DNA of 64,000 nt. It comes from Roseibium suaedae (GTDB lineage: Bacteria > Pseudomonadota > Alphaproteobacteria > Rhizobiales > Stappiaceae). Shown here piece by piece: positions 17,274 to 27,282 of this stretch (position 1 is its first letter; every line of letters begins with the position of its first letter). Both the position numbers and the translations under genes were made by a program. The stretch is from assembly GCF_900142725.1 (NCBI RefSeq), contig NZ_FRBW01000003.1, positions 62,001 to 126,000 of the forward strand. The letters are read 5' to 3'. Below the pieces are notes generated by a model. It was not told the origin of the DNA. It saw only the letters and a list, made by a program, of their open reading frames with translations, and did no database searches.

Positions 17274-18578
17274 ATGACTGCCATTGCTTTGGAAGACACC
17301 CGGATTGCCGTTATTGGTCTGGGCTACGTGGGCTTGCCGGTGGCCGTCAGCTTTGCGGAAGCGGGCTATGACATTCTGGGCTTCGACATCAAGGAAGGCC
17401 GGATTGCCGAGCTGAGCAAGGGGACAGACAGCACCTCGTCAGTGACCTCCGAAAGACTGCGCAAGAGCACCCTGAAGGTCAGCTCCGACCCTGCAGATCT
17501 CACCGGCTATGACGTCTTTATCGTGGCTGTGCCGACACCTGTCGACAAGGCCAAGCGCCCCGACCTGACACCCTTCGCCAGTGCAGCGCGCACGGTCTCT
17601 GGTGCCCTGCGCCCCGGTTCCGTCGTGGTGTTTGAATCAACCGTCTTCCCGGGCGCAACGGAAGATGTTGCGGTTCCGATCCTTGAGGCAGGCTCCGGGC
17701 TTCGTTTCGGAGAAGGGTTCGAAGTCGGTTACTCTCCGGAACGAATCAATCCGGGGGATCCGGACCGGGACTTCAAGGACATCGTGAAGATCGTCTCCGG
17801 CAGTTCCGCCTCGACCCTCTCGTTCCTCTCTGCTCTCTACGGCAGCGTTGTCACGGCGGGCATACACGAGGCGCCATCGATCAAGGTGGCGGAAGCGGCC
17901 AAAGTCATCGAGAACACCCAGCGGGATCTCAACATCGCGCTGATGAACGAACTTTCCATGCTCTTCCATGCCATGGGCATCGATACAAGGGATGTGCTTG
18001 CGGGCTCTTCCACGAAGTGGAACTTCCTGCCGTTCCAGCCCGGTCTCGTCGGCGGCCATTGCATCGGGGTCGACCCCTACTACCTCACTCACAAGGCCCA
18101 TGAAATCGGTCTGACCCCTCAGGTCATTCTGGCCGGACGCGGCACAAATGAGGCCATGCCTTCCTATGTGGCTGGCAAGATCATTCAGGCCTGCGTCCGC
18201 CTGGGGCGCCAGATGCCGCCAAAGATTGCCGTTCTCGGCCTGACCTACAAGGCGAATGTGCCGGATACGCGCAATTCCAAGGTCGTGGATCTGGTGAGGG
18301 AGTTGAAGGATTTCGGCGCGGACGTCCGTATCCTGGATCCGATGGCGGATGCGGAGGACGTGCGTGAGGAATATGGCCTCGAACTGAGCACGGCTGCCGA
18401 TCTGAAGGGGTCGGATGCGGTGATCCTTGCCGTTCCCCATGATGACCTCTTTGAGGGTGGCCGCAACTGGGGGGCAATCACACCCTATCTCGGTGAGGGA
18501 ACCTGTCTGGTCGCCGACCTGCCGGCCCGTTTGGATCGGGATCTTTGCCCGGACAATGTACAACTCTGGCGGCTGTGA
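17274..18578 (+). CDS. Nucleotide-sugar dehydrogenase (TviB/VipA/WbpO type)
   Basis: 434 residues of the UDP-glucose/GDP-mannose dehydrogenase family. The NAD-binding motif GLGYVGLP is near residues 15-22; catalytic Cys263 lies in GGHCIGVDPYYL; and the C-terminal domain begins at AVLGLTYKANVPDTRNS. The form of the sequence (VPTPVDKAKRPDLTPF) is that of UDP-N-acetylglucosamine/galactosamine 6-dehydrogenases (TviB, WbpO), giving a UDP-HexNAc uronic acid for capsule or O-antigen, rather than UDP-glucose dehydrogenase. No glycosyltransferases are nearby, so it is a stand-alone precursor gene next to galU. Confidence 0.85.
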   Translation: MTAIALEDTRIAVIGLGYVGLPVAVSFAEAGYDILGFDIKEGRIAELSKGTDSTSSVTSERLRKSTLKVSSDPADLTGYDVFIVAVPTPVDKAKRPDLTPFASAARTVSGALRPGSVVVFESTVFPGATEDVAVPILEAGSGLRFGEGFEVGYSPERINPGDPDRDFKDIVKIVSGSSASTLSFLSALYGSVVTAGIHEAPSIKVAEAAKVIENTQRDLNIALMNELSMLFHAMGIDTRDVLAGSSTKWNFLPFQPGLVGGHCIGVDPYYLTHKAHEIGLTPQVILAGRGTNEAMPSYVAGKIIQACVRLGRQMPPKIAVLGLTYKANVPDTRNSKVVDLVRELKDFGADVRILDPMADAEDVREEYGLELSTAADLKGSDAVILAVPHDDLFEGGRNWGAITPYLGEGTCLVADLPARLDRDLCPDNVQLWRL

Positions 18579-18692
18579 TTTTTGAGCTGGGCTGAACAGT
18601 CTTGCGAAATCGTCCTGCCAAAATTACCAGCAATCCAATCCGGATTTTCTGACGTATACTGACCGTTCCCCTTTGAAGAGGAGTGGTCCGTC

Positions 18693-19133
18693 ATGCGGTT
18701 CATCGGCTTTTTCTGTCTTTGGGTACTGGCTGCCGTGGTCTTCGGTACGGCAGGCAGCAGTGTATCGGCGCAAGACGCCTCAAGTGGCAATGGTCCTGCC
18801 TTCCAGAAGATCATCAAGGGCCAGATGAATGCCTTTGCCCGCGGGGACGCGGTGCAGGCCTTTTCCTTTGCCAGCCGTGACCTCCAGCACCGGTTCCAGA
18901 CCCCGGATTTCTTTATGCAGATGGTGCGTCAGGGCTATCAGCCTGTCTACCGTCCGCGCGACGTATCCTTCGGTGCCTTGAAACCGGGACCGCAAGGGCC
19001 AGTGCAGGAAGTCTACGTGATCGGCCCGGATGGCGAGACCTGGCTGGCGCTCTACAGTTTCGAACAACAGGAAGACGGCACCTGGAAGATTTCCGGCTGC
19101 TATCTGACAAAGTCGCCAGGCCTTTCGGCCTGA
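18693..19133 (+). CDS. DUF4864 domain protein, secreted
   Basis: 146 residues with a signal peptide (residues 1-25, cleavage at VSAQD). The body fits DUF4864 (QMNAFARGDAVQAFSFAS, MVRQGYQPVYRP, TWKISGCYL), a SnoaL/NTF2-like small periplasmic family of unknown function. GAAGAGGAG lies about 10 bases upstream of the start. It converges on tgt, with only a small AGGCC/GGCCT hairpin at its end. Confidence 0.8.
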   Translation: MRFIGFFCLWVLAAVVFGTAGSSVSAQDASSGNGPAFQKIIKGQMNAFARGDAVQAFSFASRDLQHRFQTPDFFMQMVRQGYQPVYRPRDVSFGALKPGPQGPVQEVYVIGPDGETWLALYSFEQQEDGTWKISGCYLTKSPGLSA

Positions 19134-19163
19134 CGGCGTTCTTTGCTGCCTGACAGTCCTGGA

Positions 19164-20315
19164 CTAGAGGGCGGCGATATCGCCCCGGGCCCAGTCTTCC
19201 TTGGTCTTTTGATAGAAAGCCTCGAAGGTGCCTGCCTCGATCGCATCGCGCATGCCCTTCATCAGGGTCTGATAATAGGCGATGTTGTTCCAGGTCAGCA
19301 GCATGGCTGCCAGACCTTCGCCGCAGCGGACCAGGTGGTGCAGATAGGCGCGGCTGTAGGTCGAGGTCGCAGGACACGCCGCTTCTTCATCCAGCGGACG
19401 CGGGTCGTCCGCATGACGGGCATTCTTGAGGTTGACCTTGCCGAAACGGGTATAGGCAAGGCCATGGCGGCCTGCGCGGGTCGGCATCACGCAGTCGAAC
19501 TGGTCGATGCCGCGCTTGACGCTTTCAAGCAGATCGTCCGGTGTGCCGACGCCCATCAGATAGCGCGGCTTGTCGACCGGCATGACCGGCGTGGTGATGT
19601 CCAGCATGCGCAGCATCACGTCCTGCGGTTCGCCCACGGCCAGTCCCCCGACGGAATAGCCTTCGAACGGCATCTTGCCGAGTTCTTCAGCCGACCGGAT
19701 ACGCAGGTCCGGCACATCGCCGCCCTGAACGATGCCATAGAGCCCCTGCCCCTTGCCCGGACCGCCCATGGTCTCGAACTGGCGGCGGGAGCGTTCTGCC
19801 CAGCGGAGCGATAGCTCCATGGCGCGCTTCACTTCCTCAGGAGGCGACGGCAGCTTGATGCATTCATCGAGCTGCATCTGGATATCGGAGCCGAGAAGTC
19901 CCTGGATCTCGATGGACCGCTCCGGGGTCAGGTGATAGCGCTGGCCGTCGATGTGGCTCTGGAACTTGACACCGTCCTCGTCCAGCTTACGCAGCTGAGC
20001 GAGCGACATGACCTGAAACCCGCCGCTGTCGGTCAGGATCGTGTGCGGCCAGTTCATGAATTTGTGCAGCCCGCCCAGCCGGTCAACACGCTCGGCGGTG
20101 GGGCGCAGCATCAGGTGATAGGTGTTGCCAAGCACGACCTCGGCACCGGTCTGTTCGACATCGTCCATGAACATGGCCTTGACGGTCGCCTGGGTGCCAA
20201 CCGGCATGAAGGCCGGGGTCTGGACGGTGCCATGGGGCGTGGAAATTTCCCCACGGCGGGCCATGCCGTCCGTCTTGATCAGCTTGAAGGAAAAGGGCTT
20301 GGCGGAGGCGCTCAT
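19164..20315 (-). CDS. tgt: Queuine/preQ1 tRNA-guanine transglycosylase with altered zinc site
   Basis: 383 residues. It exchanges G34 of GUN-anticodon tRNAs for preQ1. The nucleophile segment [20 protein letters not shown] and LMGVGTPDD are intact. The zinc motif is not: families usually have CxCxxC before YSRAYLHHL, but here Cys314 is followed by [14 protein letters not shown], two residues shorter and with a single Cys. I believe similar loss occurs in other Rhizobiales-type Tgt proteins, so it may still be active. It is 4 bp downstream of queA and last in the coaD-ppi-ppi-VOC-queA-tgt operon. Confidence 0.93.
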   Translation of the reverse strand: MSASAKPFSFKLIKTDGMARRGEISTPHGTVQTPAFMPVGTQATVKAMFMDDVEQTGAEVVLGNTYHLMLRPTAERVDRLGGLHKFMNWPHTILTDSGGFQVMSLAQLRKLDEDGVKFQSHIDGQRYHLTPERSIEIQGLLGSDIQMQLDECIKLPSPPEEVKRAMELSLRWAERSRRQFETMGGPGKGQGLYGIVQGGDVPDLRIRSAEELGKMPFEGYSVGGLAVGEPQDVMLRMLDITTPVMPVDKPRYLMGVGTPDDLLESVKRGIDQFDCVMPTRAGRHGLAYTRFGKVNLKNARHADDPRPLDEEAACPATSTYSRAYLHHLVRCGEGLAAMLLTWNNIAYYQTLMKGMRDAIEAGTFEAFYQKTKEDWARGDIAAL

Positions 20316-20319
20316 GGCG

Positions 20320-21417
20320 TCAGTCCTGTTGTTCGCGCGTCAGCCGGGGGAACAGCAACGAAGAGTCCCCATAGCTGTAGAAGCGGTATTCGGTCTGGAT
20401 GGCGTGGGCATAGGCCCGGTGCATGGTCTCAAGACCGGCAAAGGCCGAGACCAGCATGAAGAGGGTCGAACGCGGCAGATGGAAATTGGTCATCAGCGCA
20501 TCGATGGTCCGGAAGCGATAGCCGGGAGTGATGAAAATCCGGGTTTCACCGCAGAAAGGGGCGAGACCTTCCTCCCCTTGGGAGGCGCTTTCCAGAATGC
20601 GCAAGGAGGTGGTGCCAACGGCAACCACCTTGTTGCCACGCGCTTTCACAGCCTTCAGAGCCGCGACAGTGGACGCAGAGATTTCTCCCCACTCGGCATG
20701 CATCTTGTGGCCGTCCGTATCATCGCTTTTGACGGGCAGAAATGTTCCGGCGCCGACATGAAGGGTCACGCCATATGTTTCGACACCGCGAGCCTCGAGG
20801 TTTTGCATAAGCTTTGGCGTGAAATGGAGACCGGCGGTGGGAGCGGCAACAGCCCCTTCCCGTTCCGCAAACATGGTCTGATAGTCGGCCCGGTCCTGCT
20901 CGTCTTCAGGGCGCTGCGCGGCGATATAGGGCGGCAGCGGAATGTGGCCGACGGTGGCGATCGCCTCGTCGAGAGCGGGGCCTGCGACATCGAACATCAG
21001 CAGAACCTCCCCCGCATCCCCTTTTTCGGCGACGGTCGCGTCCAGCGTCCCGGAAAGGCAGGTGCTGCCTTCACCGCCAAAGCGGACACGGTCACCGATC
21101 ACGAGCTTCTTGGCCGGGCGGACAAAGGCCCACCAGCGGTCATCGCCGGCACGAAGGTGCAGGGTTGCGCTGATCTTTGCCGTGGCTTCGCCTCTCGTGC
21201 GCGTGCCTTCCAGCTGGGCCGGGATCACCTTCGTGTCATTGAAGACAAGCGCGTCGCCAGGTTCGAGCCAGTCAGGCAGCGCACTGACGATACTGTCGGT
21301 CAGCTCCGGTGATCCGTCCGGCCTGACCACAAGCAGCCGGGCAGCATCGCGCGGGCGTGCGGGACGCAGGGCAATCCGCTCATTGGGGAGCTCGAAGTCG
21401 AACAGGTCTACGCGCAT
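20320..21417 (-). CDS. queA: S-adenosylmethionine:tRNA ribosyltransferase-isomerase
   Basis: 365 residues, full length. It transfers the ribosyl part of SAM to preQ1-tRNA to give epoxyqueuosine, the step after tgt. Characteristic segments are [16 protein letters not shown] at the start, [19 protein letters not shown] and [10 protein letters not shown]. It lies 4 bp upstream of tgt, so the two queuosine genes are coupled. Confidence 0.97.
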   Translation of the reverse strand: MRVDLFDFELPNERIALRPARPRDAARLLVVRPDGSPELTDSIVSALPDWLEPGDALVFNDTKVIPAQLEGTRTRGEATAKISATLHLRAGDDRWWAFVRPAKKLVIGDRVRFGGEGSTCLSGTLDATVAEKGDAGEVLLMFDVAGPALDEAIATVGHIPLPPYIAAQRPEDEQDRADYQTMFAEREGAVAAPTAGLHFTPKLMQNLEARGVETYGVTLHVGAGTFLPVKSDDTDGHKMHAEWGEISASTVAALKAVKARGNKVVAVGTTSLRILESASQGEEGLAPFCGETRIFITPGYRFRTIDALMTNFHLPRSTLFMLVSAFAGLETMHRAYAHAIQTEYRFYSYGDSSLLFPRLTREQQD

Positions 21418-21470
21418 GGGTCTTCTTCCGGCGGTCCGCTCCGGTCAAGACCGGTCAGGCAGATCACTGC

Positions 21471-21872
21471 CTAAAGCGTCCAGGCTCTTCTTTGAAAGAC
21501 GATCCGGTAGCCTTCCGGATCCTCGAATGTCATGCCGACATCATCCCAATAGGGATTGTGCGACCGGACTGGCTTATAGCCATGGTGCTGCATGCGATCA
21601 ATGGCCGTCTGCCACAGCTGGTCCTCAGGCATGTAGAGAACCAGAAGATGCTCATCACTGTTGCAGCGGGGAGCTCTGACGCCCTCCTCCCGCAAGAGTT
21701 CCAGATGCCACTTGGCTTCTGGAATGCCCAGAATGAGGCCCTGGTAGCCATTGTGATCGAAGCTGGTCAGTTCGGAAAAACCGGCGCCATCACAATAAAA
21801 GCGGTGCAGCGCGGCGAGGTCATTGGCTGGCCTCGCCACGCGCAGGGTCGGATATCCGGCCGCAGGCGCCAT
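21471..21872 (-). CDS. VOC-family (glyoxalase-like) protein, YycE type
   Basis: 133 residues from ATG 21872, which follows the ppiB stop by one base; the frame also opens six codons earlier with TTG. One VOC betaalphabeta-betabetabeta unit pair is visible: LRVARPANDLAALHRFYCDGAGFS, WHLELLREEG and MTFEDPEGYRIVFQRR with the usual C-terminal Glu metal-ligand region. Small VOC proteins of this kind (YycE-like) have no assigned substrate. Embedded in the ppi/queA/tgt operon. Confidence 0.8.
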   Translation of the reverse strand: MAPAAGYPTLRVARPANDLAALHRFYCDGAGFSELTSFDHNGYQGLILGIPEAKWHLELLREEGVRAPRCNSDEHLLVLYMPEDQLWQTAIDRMQHHGYKPVRSHNPYWDDVGMTFEDPEGYRIVFQRRAWTL

Positions 21873-21873
21873 A

Positions 21874-22344
21874 TCAGGCGTCCGCTGCAACCTTCAGGGA
21901 CAGGATCTTGTCCGGGTTCTGGACCGGCTCGCCGCGCTTGATCTTGTCGACGTTTTCCATGCCTTCGATCACTTCACCCCAAACGGTGTACTGACCATCC
22001 AGGAAGCCTGTGTCTGCAAAGCAGATGAAGAACTGGCTGTCACCGGAATCCGGGTTCTGGGCACGGGCCATGGAGCAGACGCCACGGCCATGGTGAGCCT
22101 TGTTGAACTCAGCCTTGAGCTTCTTACCGGAACCGCCGGTGCCGGTGCCATGCGGGCAGCCGGTCTGAGCCATGAAGCCTTCGATGACGCGGTGGAACAC
22201 GATGCCATTGTAGAAGCCTTCGCGAGCCAGTTCCTTGATGCGGGCAACGTGGTTCGGTGCCAGTTCCGGCTTCATTTCGATCACGACATTACCGACGGTG
22301 GTTTCCATCAGCAGCGTGTTTTCCGGATCTTTGATATCGGCCAT
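21874..22344 (-). CDS. ppiB: Cytoplasmic peptidyl-prolyl cis-trans isomerase (cyclophilin)
   Basis: 156 residues, no signal peptide. Cyclophilin core: FHRVIEGFMAQTGCP contains the catalytic Arg and the FMxQ segment, followed by GTGGSGKKLKAEF, SMARAQNPDSGDSQFFI and YTVWGEVIEGMENVDKI. It is a paralogue of the exported cyclophilin just upstream. Confidence 0.93.
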   Translation of the reverse strand: MADIKDPENTLLMETTVGNVVIEMKPELAPNHVARIKELAREGFYNGIVFHRVIEGFMAQTGCPHGTGTGGSGKKLKAEFNKAHHGRGVCSMARAQNPDSGDSQFFICFADTGFLDGQYTVWGEVIEGMENVDKIKRGEPVQNPDKILSLKVAADA

Positions 22345-22410
22345 GACTTGTCTCCGTTGTCTTTAAATCAGGCTCTCGCCTTGTCCTTGAGAAAGGGTTC
22401 TGATGTCAGA

Positions 22411-22950
22411 TCACTTGGCGTCTGCCGCGACCTGCATCTTGATGATCTTGTCGGGATTTGCCGGCGGCTCCCCCTTCGCGATCTTGTCGACGAATTCCAT
22501 GCCGGAGACAACCTGGCCCCAGACTGTGTATTCGCCGTTCAACCAGTCGCCATCAGCGAACATGATGAAGAACTGAGAATTGGCGCTGTCTTCTGACGCT
22601 GCACGGGCCATGCCCAGCACACCGCGCTTGAACGGTGCGTCGCTGAATTCGGCCTTCAGGTTCGGCTCGTTGGAGCCGCCGGTGCCGGTCGCCGTGGGGT
22701 CGCCGGTCTGCGCCATGAAGTTGTCGATCACGCGGTGAAACAGAAGACCGTCATAAAAGCCTTCGCGGGTCAGCTTCTTGATCTGGGCAACATGGTTTGG
22801 TGCAAGATCCGGACGCAGCTGAATGACGACGCGGCCATCCTTCAGGTCGAGATAAAGCGTGTTTTCCGGATCAAGGGTCTCTGCGCGGGCTGTGACGGTC
22901 GCGATCATCAGGGATGCGAAGACCGCGAAAATGGAAAGGATACGTGACAC
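22411..22950 (-). CDS. Exported peptidyl-prolyl cis-trans isomerase (cyclophilin)
   Basis: 179 residues from a GTG at 22950, chosen because CGGAG sits at proper spacing; an in-frame ATG at 22971 has no ribosome site. The signal peptide is about residues 1-23 (ILSIFAVFASLMIATVTARA). The catalytic core (FHRVIDNFMAQTGDP, GMARAASEDSANSQFFIM, YTVWGQVVSGMEFVDKI) is intact. It is the periplasmic counterpart of the following cytoplasmic ppiB; the pair probably arose by tandem duplication. Confidence 0.9.
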   Translation of the reverse strand: MSRILSIFAVFASLMIATVTARAETLDPENTLYLDLKDGRVVIQLRPDLAPNHVAQIKKLTREGFYDGLLFHRVIDNFMAQTGDPTATGTGGSNEPNLKAEFSDAPFKRGVLGMARAASEDSANSQFFIMFADGDWLNGEYTVWGQVVSGMEFVDKIAKGEPPANPDKIIKMQVAADAK

Positions 22951-22986
22951 GTGGAACTCCGTTCGGATCATTGAAACAGGGCGCCG

Positions 22987-23493
22987 TCAGGCCCCTGCCG
23001 CGGTCTTTGCCTTGAGGGCCCGGGCCGCCGCTTCCGGGACAAAGGGCTCAATGGCCCCGCCCATTTTCGCGATCTGCCGAACAAGCGTGGCGGTGATGTG
23101 GCGAACGCCGGGCGAAGCAGGAAGAAACACAGTTTGCACGTCGGGTGCCAGAGTGCCGTTCATGCCGGCCATCTGCATTTCATAGTCCAGATCCGTGCCA
23201 TCGCGCAGGCCTCTGAGAATACAGGCCGCACCGGTCCGGCGGGCCGCTTCCACCACGAGGCCATCAAAGGATTCGACGGAGATCCGCTCTGCAGCTTCCG
23301 GTCCGAAGGCCTCAAGGGCGCAGGCCTGGATCATTTCCACGCGCTCCTCGAAGGAGAACATGGGGGCCTTTCCCGGATGAATGCCGATCGCAACGATCAC
23401 CTTGTCCGTGAGCGTCAAAGCCTGACGCAACACATCCATGTGGCCATTGGTGACCGGATCGAAGGACCCGGCATAAAGAGCGGTTCTGGTCAT
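22987..23493 (-). CDS. coaD: Pantetheine-phosphate adenylyltransferase
   Basis: 168 residues. Penultimate step of CoA synthesis, adenylating 4'-phosphopantetheine. The nucleotidyltransferase motif is at residues 7-18 ([12 protein letters not shown], TxGH type), with [19 protein letters not shown] and a C-terminal VRQIAKMGG helix typical of CoaD. First gene of the minus operon that continues with two cyclophilins, VOC, queA and tgt. Confidence 0.96.
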   Translation of the reverse strand: MTRTALYAGSFDPVTNGHMDVLRQALTLTDKVIVAIGIHPGKAPMFSFEERVEMIQACALEAFGPEAAERISVESFDGLVVEAARRTGAACILRGLRDGTDLDYEMQMAGMNGTLAPDVQTVFLPASPGVRHITATLVRQIAKMGGAIEPFVPEAAARALKAKTAAGA

Positions 23494-23598
23494 GGCGTTT
23501 CCATAGCCCGCCCGGCGCTTGCGGGCAAGCGTCCCTGAGTGCGGTGCCGGTTATCCTTTTTGCCCAAATTATGAACAAAACGTATTTTCTGCGGAACT

Positions 23599-23612
23599 GT
23601 GATGGCCATCAC
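23599..23612. promoter_or_regulatory. 14-bp perfect palindrome
   Basis: GTGATGGCCATCAC is perfectly self-complementary and lies 72 bp before the small CDS at 23684, in the coaD divergent spacer. It is a candidate operator. No partner regulator is identifiable. Confidence 0.3.
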
Positions 23613-23683
23613 GGAGTTTATCTCTCAAATGCCGCACTGTGAGGGTGCCTGATACGGCTGAATGTCAGCACGGAGTAAGAACA

Positions 23684-24088
23684 ATGCAAACATGGGATAA
23701 CGAAAACAGAGAGAGCAAGCGCCGTTTCTTTAACCGGGACGTTTTCTTCTCGTCGCCTGAAGCAAGCCATCCTGCCGCTGGCCTGCAGGTCGCGGCCATC
23801 ATGTCCCTCGCAGTCGGTGCAATCTTTGTCGCCGGAATCATGACCCTGACACCTGTCGGCGCCGCTGATGCCCGCAACGTCAATGCCGTCAACAAGACCG
23901 ATCGCCTGGAGCGCGTTGAAACCGCAACTCCGTGCAAGGGTCAGGCCTGGGGGGCTTGGTCGACCGAATGCGCAGCACAGCTCTCCGGCGCTTCAAGCGT
24001 CCGTCAGGTCGGTTTTGTGACCACCTCTTCGGCTTCTGTAACCGAGCCGAACACGACCGTCCTGCACCGCATGCCGATTGACGGCTGA
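23684..24088 (+). CDS. Small protein with one membrane segment and a Cys/Trp motif, unknown function
   Basis: 134 residues from ATG 23684, preceded by GGAG at good spacing. A basic, charged N-terminus (about 30 residues) is followed by one hydrophobic segment at about 35-60 (LQVAAIMSLAVGAIFVAGIM), which fits a membrane anchor with the C-terminus outside. Two Cys flank an aromatic patch (CKGQAWGAWSTEC), possibly a disulfide loop. I do not recognise a named domain. It lies alone between coaD (divergent) and gyrA (convergent) and ends in a strong terminator. Confidence 0.65.
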   Translation: MQTWDNENRESKRRFFNRDVFFSSPEASHPAAGLQVAAIMSLAVGAIFVAGIMTLTPVGAADARNVNAVNKTDRLERVETATPCKGQAWGAWSTECAAQLSGASSVRQVGFVTTSSASVTEPNTTVLHRMPIDG

Positions 24089-24143
24089 TCTAATTCCAAT
24101 GTCAGCCGTGGCTGACTTGACCTGATTGAGATTATCCAGCCCC

Positions 24144-24192
24144 AAACGGCAAGACAGCGGCCGAGGCATATGCCCGGCCGCTGCCGTTTTTT
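24144..24192. terminator. Rho-independent terminator between convergent genes
   Basis: The stem CAGCGGCCG/CGGCCGCTG (24155-24163 with 24175-24183) is extended by AACGGCA/GCCGTT-like flanks and ends in six T on plus. It serves the small gene and probably also gyrA. Confidence 0.8.
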
Positions 24193-24216
24193 CAGGTCCC
24201 GTGTGGCAGATGAGGC

Positions 24217-27027
24217 TTATTGAGCCTCGCCGCCCTCACCTTCTTCGGATGGTCCGGATGCGTCACCCGCTCCGCCCTCGGAAGGTTCGCCAGTCACACC
24301 GGCCTCCCCGTCGAGCACAACGCTTTCGACTTCCTCATCATCCACTTCGCTGATGCGTTCGACAGCCACGACGTTTTCATCGGCAGCGGTCTTGAACACG
24401 ATCACGCCCTGGGTCGCACGGCCCGCGATGCGGATGCCGTCTACCGGGCAGCGGATCAGCTGGCCACCATCGGTCACAAGCATGATCTGGTCGCTGTCTT
24501 CCACCGGGAAGGAGGCGATCAGGCCGCCGTTGCGCTGGTTCACGGCCATGGCCGTGATGCCCTTGCCGCCACGGCCGGTGACCCGGTACTCGTAGGACGA
24601 GGTGCGCTTGCCGAAGCCATTCTCGGAAATGGTGAGAATGGTCTGCTCGTAGGCGCTCATCTCTGCATAGCGTTCCTGCGGCAGCTCTCCGGCCACCACA
24701 TTGTCCTCGTCGGAAGACCCGGCCTCATCGGCTTCGCCACGCAGGGCACGGGACATCTTCAGATAGGCCGCACGCTCTTCCGCCGACACATCAATGTGAC
24801 GGAGGATTTGCATGGAGATGACCGTATCCTCATCCGCCCGGTTGATCCCGCGCACACCGACCGAATTGCGGCCGGCAAAGACGCGGACATCCGTAACGGG
24901 GAAGCGGATGCACATGCCGGACGCCGTGGTCAGCATGACGTCATCAAGCTCGGAGCAGGTCTCGACGCCGACGATGCCGTCGCCATCGTCCAGCTTCATC
25001 GCGATCTTGCCGTTCCGGTTGATCTGGATGAAGTCGCTGAGCTTGTTCCTCCGCACGGTGCCGCGCACCGTTGCGAACATCACGTCTAGGTTTGCCCAGG
25101 TGTCCTCATCCTCCGGCAGCGGCATGATCGAGGTGATCATTTCGCCCTGTTCCAGAGGCAGCATGTTGATGAGAGCCTTGCCGCGGCCGGTTGGGCCGCC
25201 GAGCGGAAGCCGCCAGACCTTCATCTTGTAGGCAATACCGCGCGAAGAGAAGAACAGGACCGGCGTGTGGGTATTGGCCACGAACAGGCGGGTGACGAAA
25301 TCTTCGTCCTTGGTCGCCATGCCGGACCGGCCCTTGCCACCGCGGCGCTGAGCCCGGTAGGTCGCCAGCGGAACGCGCTTGATGTAGCCGCCGTGAGACA
25401 CTGTCACGACCATGTCTTCGCGCTGGATCAGGTCTTCGTCGTCGAAATCTGCGCCGCCATCAACGATCTGGGTGCGGCGGGGCGTTGCGAACTCTGCCTT
25501 GATCTCCAGCATCTCGTTGCGGACGATGCTCTGAATTCTGGCGCGGGAGCGCAGAATGTCGAGATAGTCAGCAATCTCGCCGCCGATCTTGTTGAGTTCA
25601 TCCGCAATTTCGTCGCGGCCCAGAGCTGTCAGGCGCTGCAGACGCAGATCGAGAATGGCGCGGGCCTGTTCTTCCGACAGCTTGTAGGTGCCGTCTTCCA
25701 GAACCATGTGGCGCGGATCATCGATCAGGCGGATCAGCGGCTCCACGTCACGGGCCGGCCAGTTGCGCTCCATCAGCTGGGAGCGGGCGGTCGCCGGATC
25801 CGGCGCCGTCCGGATCAGGTGGATCACCTCGTCGATATTGGCAACGGCAATGCCCAGGCCCACCAAGATATGCGCGCGGTCGCGGGCCTTCTTGAGCAGG
25901 AAGCGGGTCCGTCGGCCAATGACTTCCTCGCGGAAGTTCACAAATGCCCTGAGCATGTTGCTCAGGTTCATCTGTTCCGGCTTGCCGCCGTTCAGGGCCA
26001 CCATGTTGCAGCCGAAGGAGGTCTGTAGCTGGCTGAAGCGGTAGAGCTGGTTCAGCACCACATCGGCAACTGCGTCGCGCTTCAGCTCGATCACGACGCG
26101 CATGCCCGACCGGTCGCTTTCGTCGCGAATGTCGGAAATGCCTTCGATGCGCTTGTCGCGGACAGCCTCGGCGATCTTTTCGATCATCGAGGACTTGTTC
26201 ACCTGATACGGAATTTCCGAAACGATCAGGGCGTAGCGGTCCTTGCGGATCTCTTCGACTTCGACCTGGCCGCGCATGACGACCGAGCCACGGCCGGTTT
26301 CAAACGCCGAGCGGATGCCCGAGCGGCCGAGGATGATGCCGCCGGTCGGGAAGTCAGGACCCGGGACGATCTCCATCAGCTCTTCCAGGGACAGAGCCGG
26401 ATTTTCCATGATGGCAATGGCCGCATCGATCACTTCGCCGAGGTTGTGCGGCGGAATGTTCGTGGCCATGCCGACAGCGATGCCGCCGGCGCCATTGACA
26501 AGGAGGTTCGGGAACTTGGCCGGAAGAACGACAGGCTCGCTTTCGGAGTTGTCGTAGTTTTCCTGGAAGTCGACCGTTTCCTTGTCGATGTCGTCGAGAA
26601 GCTTGTGCGCCACCTTTTCCAGACGGCACTCGGTGTATCGCATCGCAGCCGCAGGATCGCCGTCGACGGAACCGAAGTTGCCCTGACCGTCGATGAGCGG
26701 CAGGCGGAGCGAAAAGTTCTGCGCCATACGCACAAGCGCGTCATAAATCGCGCTGTCGCCATGAGGGTGATATTTACCCATGACGTCCCCGACCACACGG
26801 GCGGACTTGCGGTACGGCTTGTTGAATTCGTACCCGTTCTCATGCATCGAATACAGAATGCGGCGGTGAACCGGCTTGAGGCCGTCCCGGACATCCGGCA
26901 GCGCACGGCTGACGATCACGCTCATCGCGTAATCGAGATAGCTGCGCTTCATTTCATCGACGATGGAGATCGGCTTGATATCCGACGGCAACCCGCCCCC
27001 GGAAGTACTTGTGTCCTGATCAGCCAA
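24217..27027 (-). CDS. gyrA: DNA gyrase subunit A
   Basis: 936 residues. Catalytic Tyr131 lies in [12 protein letters not shown]. The quinolone-determining region reads [17 protein letters not shown], with Ser92 and Asp96 in the positions of E. coli Ser83 and Asp87, i.e. the sensitive-type residues. The GyrA box ([10 protein letters not shown]) identifies it as gyrase and not ParC, and the six-bladed C-terminal wrapping domain is complete. The acidic Gly/Glu-rich tail after about residue 905 is typical of alphaproteobacterial GyrA. ATG 27027 is the only sensible start. Confidence 0.98.
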   Translation of the reverse strand: MADQDTSTSGGGLPSDIKPISIVDEMKRSYLDYAMSVIVSRALPDVRDGLKPVHRRILYSMHENGYEFNKPYRKSARVVGDVMGKYHPHGDSAIYDALVRMAQNFSLRLPLIDGQGNFGSVDGDPAAAMRYTECRLEKVAHKLLDDIDKETVDFQENYDNSESEPVVLPAKFPNLLVNGAGGIAVGMATNIPPHNLGEVIDAAIAIMENPALSLEELMEIVPGPDFPTGGIILGRSGIRSAFETGRGSVVMRGQVEVEEIRKDRYALIVSEIPYQVNKSSMIEKIAEAVRDKRIEGISDIRDESDRSGMRVVIELKRDAVADVVLNQLYRFSQLQTSFGCNMVALNGGKPEQMNLSNMLRAFVNFREEVIGRRTRFLLKKARDRAHILVGLGIAVANIDEVIHLIRTAPDPATARSQLMERNWPARDVEPLIRLIDDPRHMVLEDGTYKLSEEQARAILDLRLQRLTALGRDEIADELNKIGGEIADYLDILRSRARIQSIVRNEMLEIKAEFATPRRTQIVDGGADFDDEDLIQREDMVVTVSHGGYIKRVPLATYRAQRRGGKGRSGMATKDEDFVTRLFVANTHTPVLFFSSRGIAYKMKVWRLPLGGPTGRGKALINMLPLEQGEMITSIMPLPEDEDTWANLDVMFATVRGTVRRNKLSDFIQINRNGKIAMKLDDGDGIVGVETCSELDDVMLTTASGMCIRFPVTDVRVFAGRNSVGVRGINRADEDTVISMQILRHIDVSAEERAAYLKMSRALRGEADEAGSSDEDNVVAGELPQERYAEMSAYEQTILTISENGFGKRTSSYEYRVTGRGGKGITAMAVNQRNGGLIASFPVEDSDQIMLVTDGGQLIRCPVDGIRIAGRATQGVIVFKTAADENVVAVERISEVDDEEVESVVLDGEAGVTGEPSEGGAGDASGPSEEGEGGEAQ

Positions 27028-27282
27028 GGATTGAACTCTTAGGTCTTGTTAAGGTGCAGATATTTATATCCGATTCACGATTGCCGACCAAATCCGGCCG
27101 ATCCGTGGCGCCATATTATTGTTAAGCGTTTTCAATACCTTGCGAAGGTAATGCACAGGCCGGAAAATAGATTGGGGGTATCTGCGCGACGGAATGGCGA
27201 TTTTGCGCCAGAATTGGCCGTGCGATGCGGTTCCGCGCAGCCTGCCCTGGGCCGGTGCCCGGATCTTTTGAGGATTAGCTGG

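Noticed and set aside
24217..27027. ParC rather than GyrA
   Set aside because: The GyrA box [10 protein letters not shown] and the full wrapping domain with acidic tail identify gyrase.
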